Shown here in pieces: positions 61,055 through 64,000 of a DNA stretch of 64,000 nt; the first letter of the stretch is position 1, and each line of letters starts with the position of its first letter. A program made the translations under genes and the position numbers. The notes below the pieces were generated by a model, which ran no database searches, was not told the origin of the DNA, and saw nothing but the letters and a program-made list of their open reading frames with translations. The stretch lies in assembly GCA_004154925.1 (NCBI GenBank), contig QJNS01000125.1, positions 651 through 64,650 on the forward strand, given 5' to 3'. Source of the stretch: Monosporascus cannonballus. Taxonomy: Eukaryota; Ascomycota; Sordariomycetes; Xylariales.

Positions 61055-61740
61055 CCAGATGAATCTGAAAAAAATGATAATGGGTTATTTAAATTATCGG
61101 GATTATTACGTATCACACCTTTATCTTTAAGTAATTTCTTTCTAGCGCTTTTCGCTTTTTTCGAGGCGTTTAGCTTTTTAATAAATTACCTTCTCGGTTA
61201 CGTTTCGCCGTTTTTTAAGAGGTTAATTTTTTCTATATCGCTTTTTATTGCGATAAGTATTTCCTTTAAGTTACCTAGCCTAATGGCCTCAACGCTTTAT
61301 AACGTTTTCCGTAAACCTTTCGAACTTTACGATCTTTTCGATCGGGGCGAAAATAATAGCGTTTCGACTCCCTATAACTAAAAGCTATCCCCGAACTGGG
61401 GCATATTTAATAATCGTTCCATAACGCTATTTATTCGCTCCATAATATCAGTGTTTTTCGCGTTTTAAAACCTTAATTCTTTTATTTCATTTTTAACTCA
61501 TTAATACTTATTTTCCCGTACCTTAACGTTTTATCTAATCCTATTAATATTAATACCGAAAAATATATAAAGCCTGTTCAGGTCGTTTTCGGGCTGCTGT
61601 CTTTGGATAAAAGTTTTATATCGTTTTTCTCTTAGTTGTTGCTGCAACGAAGGCAGTAAAATGTCTTCCTTTAAAAACGCCCCGAAAATAAGTCTTTTTC
61701 CTACCGCCATACTAGATGTACGGTCCTGTTCCTCCATTTC
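61055..61740 (-). pseudogene. Copia-2 gag N-terminal remnant
   Basis: A minus-strand frame with ATG at 61737 reads MEEQDRTSSMAVGKRL, then LKEDILLPSLQQQLREKRYK, open for 68 codons. Sequence further on (61380-61060) reads as a lysine-rich segment (SARKKLLKDKGVIRNN). It lies about 240 bp inside the 5' LTR, where gag should start. A plus-strand frame at 61049-61381 is a shadow. Confidence 0.6.
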
Positions 61741-61980
61741 ACCTTTACTAAAGTGTTATTCCTCTTAATCGCCGAAAGCTTTTCGTTAAAAAAAAAGATC
61801 GGGTACGTTATTCTGTATAATAAAGGTCTTATTCGCCAGCGTCAACTGCTACTTAACTCTTTTTCGAATCGTTAACTAAATAACTTTCTTTTAAATCTTG
61901 CGCTCTCTTTATTAACTTAATCTGCAAATAACTATTTCATTTAACGTATTACGGTTATTAAAAACCAGAAAATGTTACCA

Positions 61981-62187
61981 TATTAACAATCACAGTAATT
62001 AAATGCAGGAAACTGGTAATAACTTGATAATCCATGCTAGGAAAAACTGAAAAAATCTGGGGCGTACCGCCCTTACATATACGTCCTGTTTGTACAAACG
62101 GTGGTCCCTAGACAAACGCTGTCCCAGGCTGCAGAGCACTGCTTCAAAGCGCCAGCCGTAGACATCTGAAGCACCCAACTGCCGAGA
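61981..62187 (-). repeat. Copia-2 5' LTR (207 bp)
   Basis: Copy of 45748-45954; the outer 130 bp are unmutated. On the minus strand it is followed by TGGTAACATTTTCTGG, a possible primer-binding site whose tRNA I cannot name. Confidence 0.92.
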
Positions 62188-62192
62188 GATAC

Positions 62193-64000
62193 GTTATATT
62201 CTTTTTTGATAACCGTTTTTTTTATAAATTATCCCTTTAAGTAATAAGGTTCCTGTCGTATTCTTATACCTATATTTGTCGCCATTATTGATCGAATATT
62301 AAGATCTTAATTTGTCTTTTTTTCATTTATTAATAAAAAATAAAATAAACTTTATCTAGCCAGTTTTTTCGTTAATTAAAATTTTGTGCTAATATATCCA
62401 TAGTAATCCTAAGATCATATCGTAATTCCTAAGTAAAACAATATCGAAATTAATTATTTAGTATTATCCTTAAACGAAGATTTCGAAGTAATTAATTTCG
62501 CGTACAATTTTTCCGTTATCGTAAGCAAATTTCTAACCTTCGGTATTCGTCGTTATATAAGGTTGTAATTTGTATCTCCATAATAATTTAAGTTTATTAA
62601 CTGTATTTAATATAATATAATTTCCGTTGAAAACTCCGTAGTCTATTATTGCGATATATTAATACGCTTTAATTCGTATATCCATAATAATAAGGTTATT
62701 AACGGCTTCTATTGTCGCGTTTAAAGTCTTTTATAAGAATTCTCTTTAATTCTTTTAAGTTTCGTTATTGTGCGGCTTTTTTTAAATAACCTTTTTTTAA
62801 TTTTTATTCAAACTTATTATAGTTTCTTCGCGTTTTTTCGTTTAACGCGTTAAACTTTTATATCTATCGTTATTGGCGGCATACCTTTCCTTCGAATTAT
62901 ATTAGTTATTTTTAATTTTACTATAATTTCTTTCTTTATCGAACAAATTGTTTTCCTATATTTACGACTGCATTCTATTATGCGTTATTTTAATTGTTAT
63001 TCCAAAGTTTTGCTATAAATTAATATATTTCTTATTTAACAGCCTTTTTTTCGTAAAGGTTTATAGTAAATACTAATTAAAAATGGAAATACGTAATAAC
63101 TTTTTAGCAGTATTTTTCTATTATATACTCGATTAACCCCTTTTTCATTTAATAATTATATCATTAAAATTAACAGAAAGGGGTTTTTTGTAAGCATTAT
63201 TTTCTTTCGGGCCAACTTTTTGTTTCGGCCAATTGCTAAATATCTCTTAAGATTATCGATCCAAAATATTAATACTATTATTTATTATTTTTATTATTTC
63301 TAATACTATTTAGAAAATCGAAATCTTTATAATATATGTAGATAATCCGTTCGTAAATATACCGTTTCCTTTTTTCGTGGTCGGGATATTTTTTTCGTTA
63401 ATAATATACGGCATATATTCTGCTATATCGGTTAAAGGTTTCAGAAAAAGCTTTTTCTATTTAATCCTAATATTTGCGTAATTAGTCTTATAATATTTTT
63501 ATTACATTTTTAATAGTTATTAAACCAGCTTTTTGGCTTTTCGTATTCCTTATTAAAATTCTCGCCATAGAAGACCTAATATAAATTTAGGCTAAATTAT
63601 GTTAATAAAAATGCTTTTGTTTTTTCGGTTATTTTAAATTTTTTTAAAGTATTGATTTCCAATTATTTTAACGGGGCTTTTTAAATACTTTATATTATGC
63701 TACCTTGTATCCTATTTCGTTATAATTATAGTATTTAATTTAATTCCAGTTCTTCTTATAAATAACTTTTAATTTTATATGTTTTTGTTCCCTGCCATAA
63801 AAAATGTTATTACGTTAAAAGACGTTAATATTAATTATATATTGGAATTTATTATTATTTTTTCCTTTAATACTTTTAATATATTATACGTATTGTGGAT
63901 TATTAATCTTAATTGCTGTAACGATATAATCCGATAAATAATTAGGCCGATTGAATTTAAAACGTTCTTTTTATATTGCTTTTTTTAAGCCATCGAAAAA
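62193..64000 (-). pseudogene. Gypsy-7 pol/gag remnant, part 2
   Basis: Continues Gypsy-7 after Copia-2, aligning by eye with 7080-8900 of Gypsy-2 (protease-gag side). Strongly RIPped and cut by the window edge. Confidence 0.78.

Larger units (their letters stand above)
45748..62187 (-). mobile_element. Copia-2: Ty1/Copia element nested in Gypsy-7, internally deleted
   Basis: 207-bp LTRs (45748-45954 and 61981-62187) flanked by GATAC (45743-45747 and 62188-62192). Minus-strand coding remains: a gag N-terminal region (about 61055-61740), then Gypsy-8, then RT/RNase H C-terminal sequence (45990-46941). Only about 2.3 kb of Copia-2 is left, so several kilobases between gag and RT are missing, with Gypsy-8 at that point. 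Confidence 0.88.
29520..64000 (+). mobile_element. Gypsy-3: outermost chromovirus of the right-hand nest (runs off the window)
   Basis: 5' LTR at 29520-29951, gag from 30071, cut at 30532 by Gypsy-4. Its distal part and 3' LTR lie beyond 64000, so the target duplication (left flank ACGCC, 29515-29519) cannot be checked. The 5' LTR and gag start are only lightly mutated, unlike most of the nest. Confidence 0.8.
30532..64000 (+). mobile_element. Gypsy-4: chromovirus nested in Gypsy-3 (runs off the window)
   Basis: 5' LTR at 30532-30916 starts TGTTACAACTC; gag from about 31036 (MESEEEKEKPRFFREE) to about 32676, where Gypsy-5 interrupts it. Flanking bases 30527-30531 are AAATA; the matching copy lies outside the window. 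Same family as Gypsy-3, but the LTR module differs. Confidence 0.8.
32677..64000 (-). mobile_element. Gypsy-5: chromovirus nested in Gypsy-4 (runs off the window)
   Basis: The 3' LTR starts at 32677 (TGTAACGGC), is split by Gypsy-6 at 32961 and finishes at 39794 (about 410 bp in all). The antisense ORF, chromodomain and integrase/RNase H regions follow at 39795-41906, where Gypsy-7 interrupts them. The rest lies beyond the right edge. Confidence 0.8.
41907..64000 (-). mobile_element. Gypsy-7: chromovirus nested in Gypsy-5, split by Copia-2 (runs off the window)
   Basis: 3' LTR 41907-42288 (382 bp), antisense ORF 42350-42850, pol 42870-45747 and, after Copia-2, 62193-64000. The RT catalytic block near 45090 reads YYLDNI, so the second aspartate is lost. 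Removing Copia-2 with one GATAC copy rejoins the pol sequence as seen in Gypsy-2 near 7050-7090. The 5' LTR is outside the window. Confidence 0.85.

Noticed and set aside
61049..61381. 110-codon plus-strand frame with apparent membrane segments
   Set aside because: It lies opposite the Copia-2 gag region and starts at the Gypsy-8 LTR border; the hydrophobicity reflects T-rich sequence.
29520..64000. Centromere
   Set aside because: RIPped chromovirus nests are typical of centromeres in some ascomycetes, but the sequence alone cannot show CENP-A binding and pseudogenes plus a live gene lie next door, so it is not called.

Overview
ORGANISM. The window looks like nuclear DNA of a filamentous ascomycete (Pezizomycotina, perhaps Eurotiomycetes). 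Evidence: an intact mitoribosomal/COX24-type gene with a 62-bp fungal intron, relics of two fungal gene families (DUF3176 and LYC1-like GNAT), Ty3/Gypsy chromoviruses and Ty1/Copia elements, and extreme AT enrichment inside every retroelement. In those elements most surviving cytosines sit in CpG and TpA is very frequent, the pattern of repeat-induced point mutation (RIP, C to T mainly at CpA). The exact species cannot be read from the sequence. LAYOUT. 1-558 and 21027-29519 are ordinary, GC-balanced host DNA once contiguous with each other. They are split by Copia-1 (559-21021, minus; 187-bp LTRs; TSD GTCTG). Copia-1 is split by Gypsy-1 (1400-14733, plus; TSD ACAGG), and Gypsy-1 by Gypsy-2 (3158-9861, minus; TSD AATAT). 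The host island at 21-29.5 kb holds a broken DUF3176 membrane-protein gene (about 21455-23442, minus), the intact COX24/mS38 gene (24413-25515, minus, two exons), a broken LYC1-family acetyltransferase (about 26186-27160, plus), a possible orphan exon near 27.9 kb and a Helitron helicase relic (28190-28974, minus). From 29520 to the right edge is a second nest: Gypsy-3 (29520 onward) contains Gypsy-4 (30532 onward), which contains Gypsy-5 (32677 onward). Gypsy-5 contains Gypsy-6 (32961-39663, TSD TTAAG) and Gypsy-7 (41907 onward). Gypsy-7 contains Copia-2 (45748-62187, TSD GATAC), which contains Gypsy-8 (46942-61054), which contains Gypsy-9 (53626-60910, TSD GATTA). Gypsy-3, -4, -5 and -7 run off the right edge. 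HOW IT FITS TOGETHER. The elements are dead: gag and pol can be followed by motif (CCHC knuckle, DSG protease, YLDD reverse transcriptase, RNase H, integrase, chromodomain) but are full of stops. Notable patterns: (1) about 100-250 bp on both sides of most element boundaries escaped RIP, including the host-element flanks, which suggests that many insertions came before RIP; (2) the chromoviruses carry an extra ORF on the strand opposite gag-pol, next to the 3' LTR; (3) the Gypsy LTRs share one backbone but carry different 35-36-bp direct-repeat modules downstream of a CACGTG-type box. The only gene judged intact is COX24.
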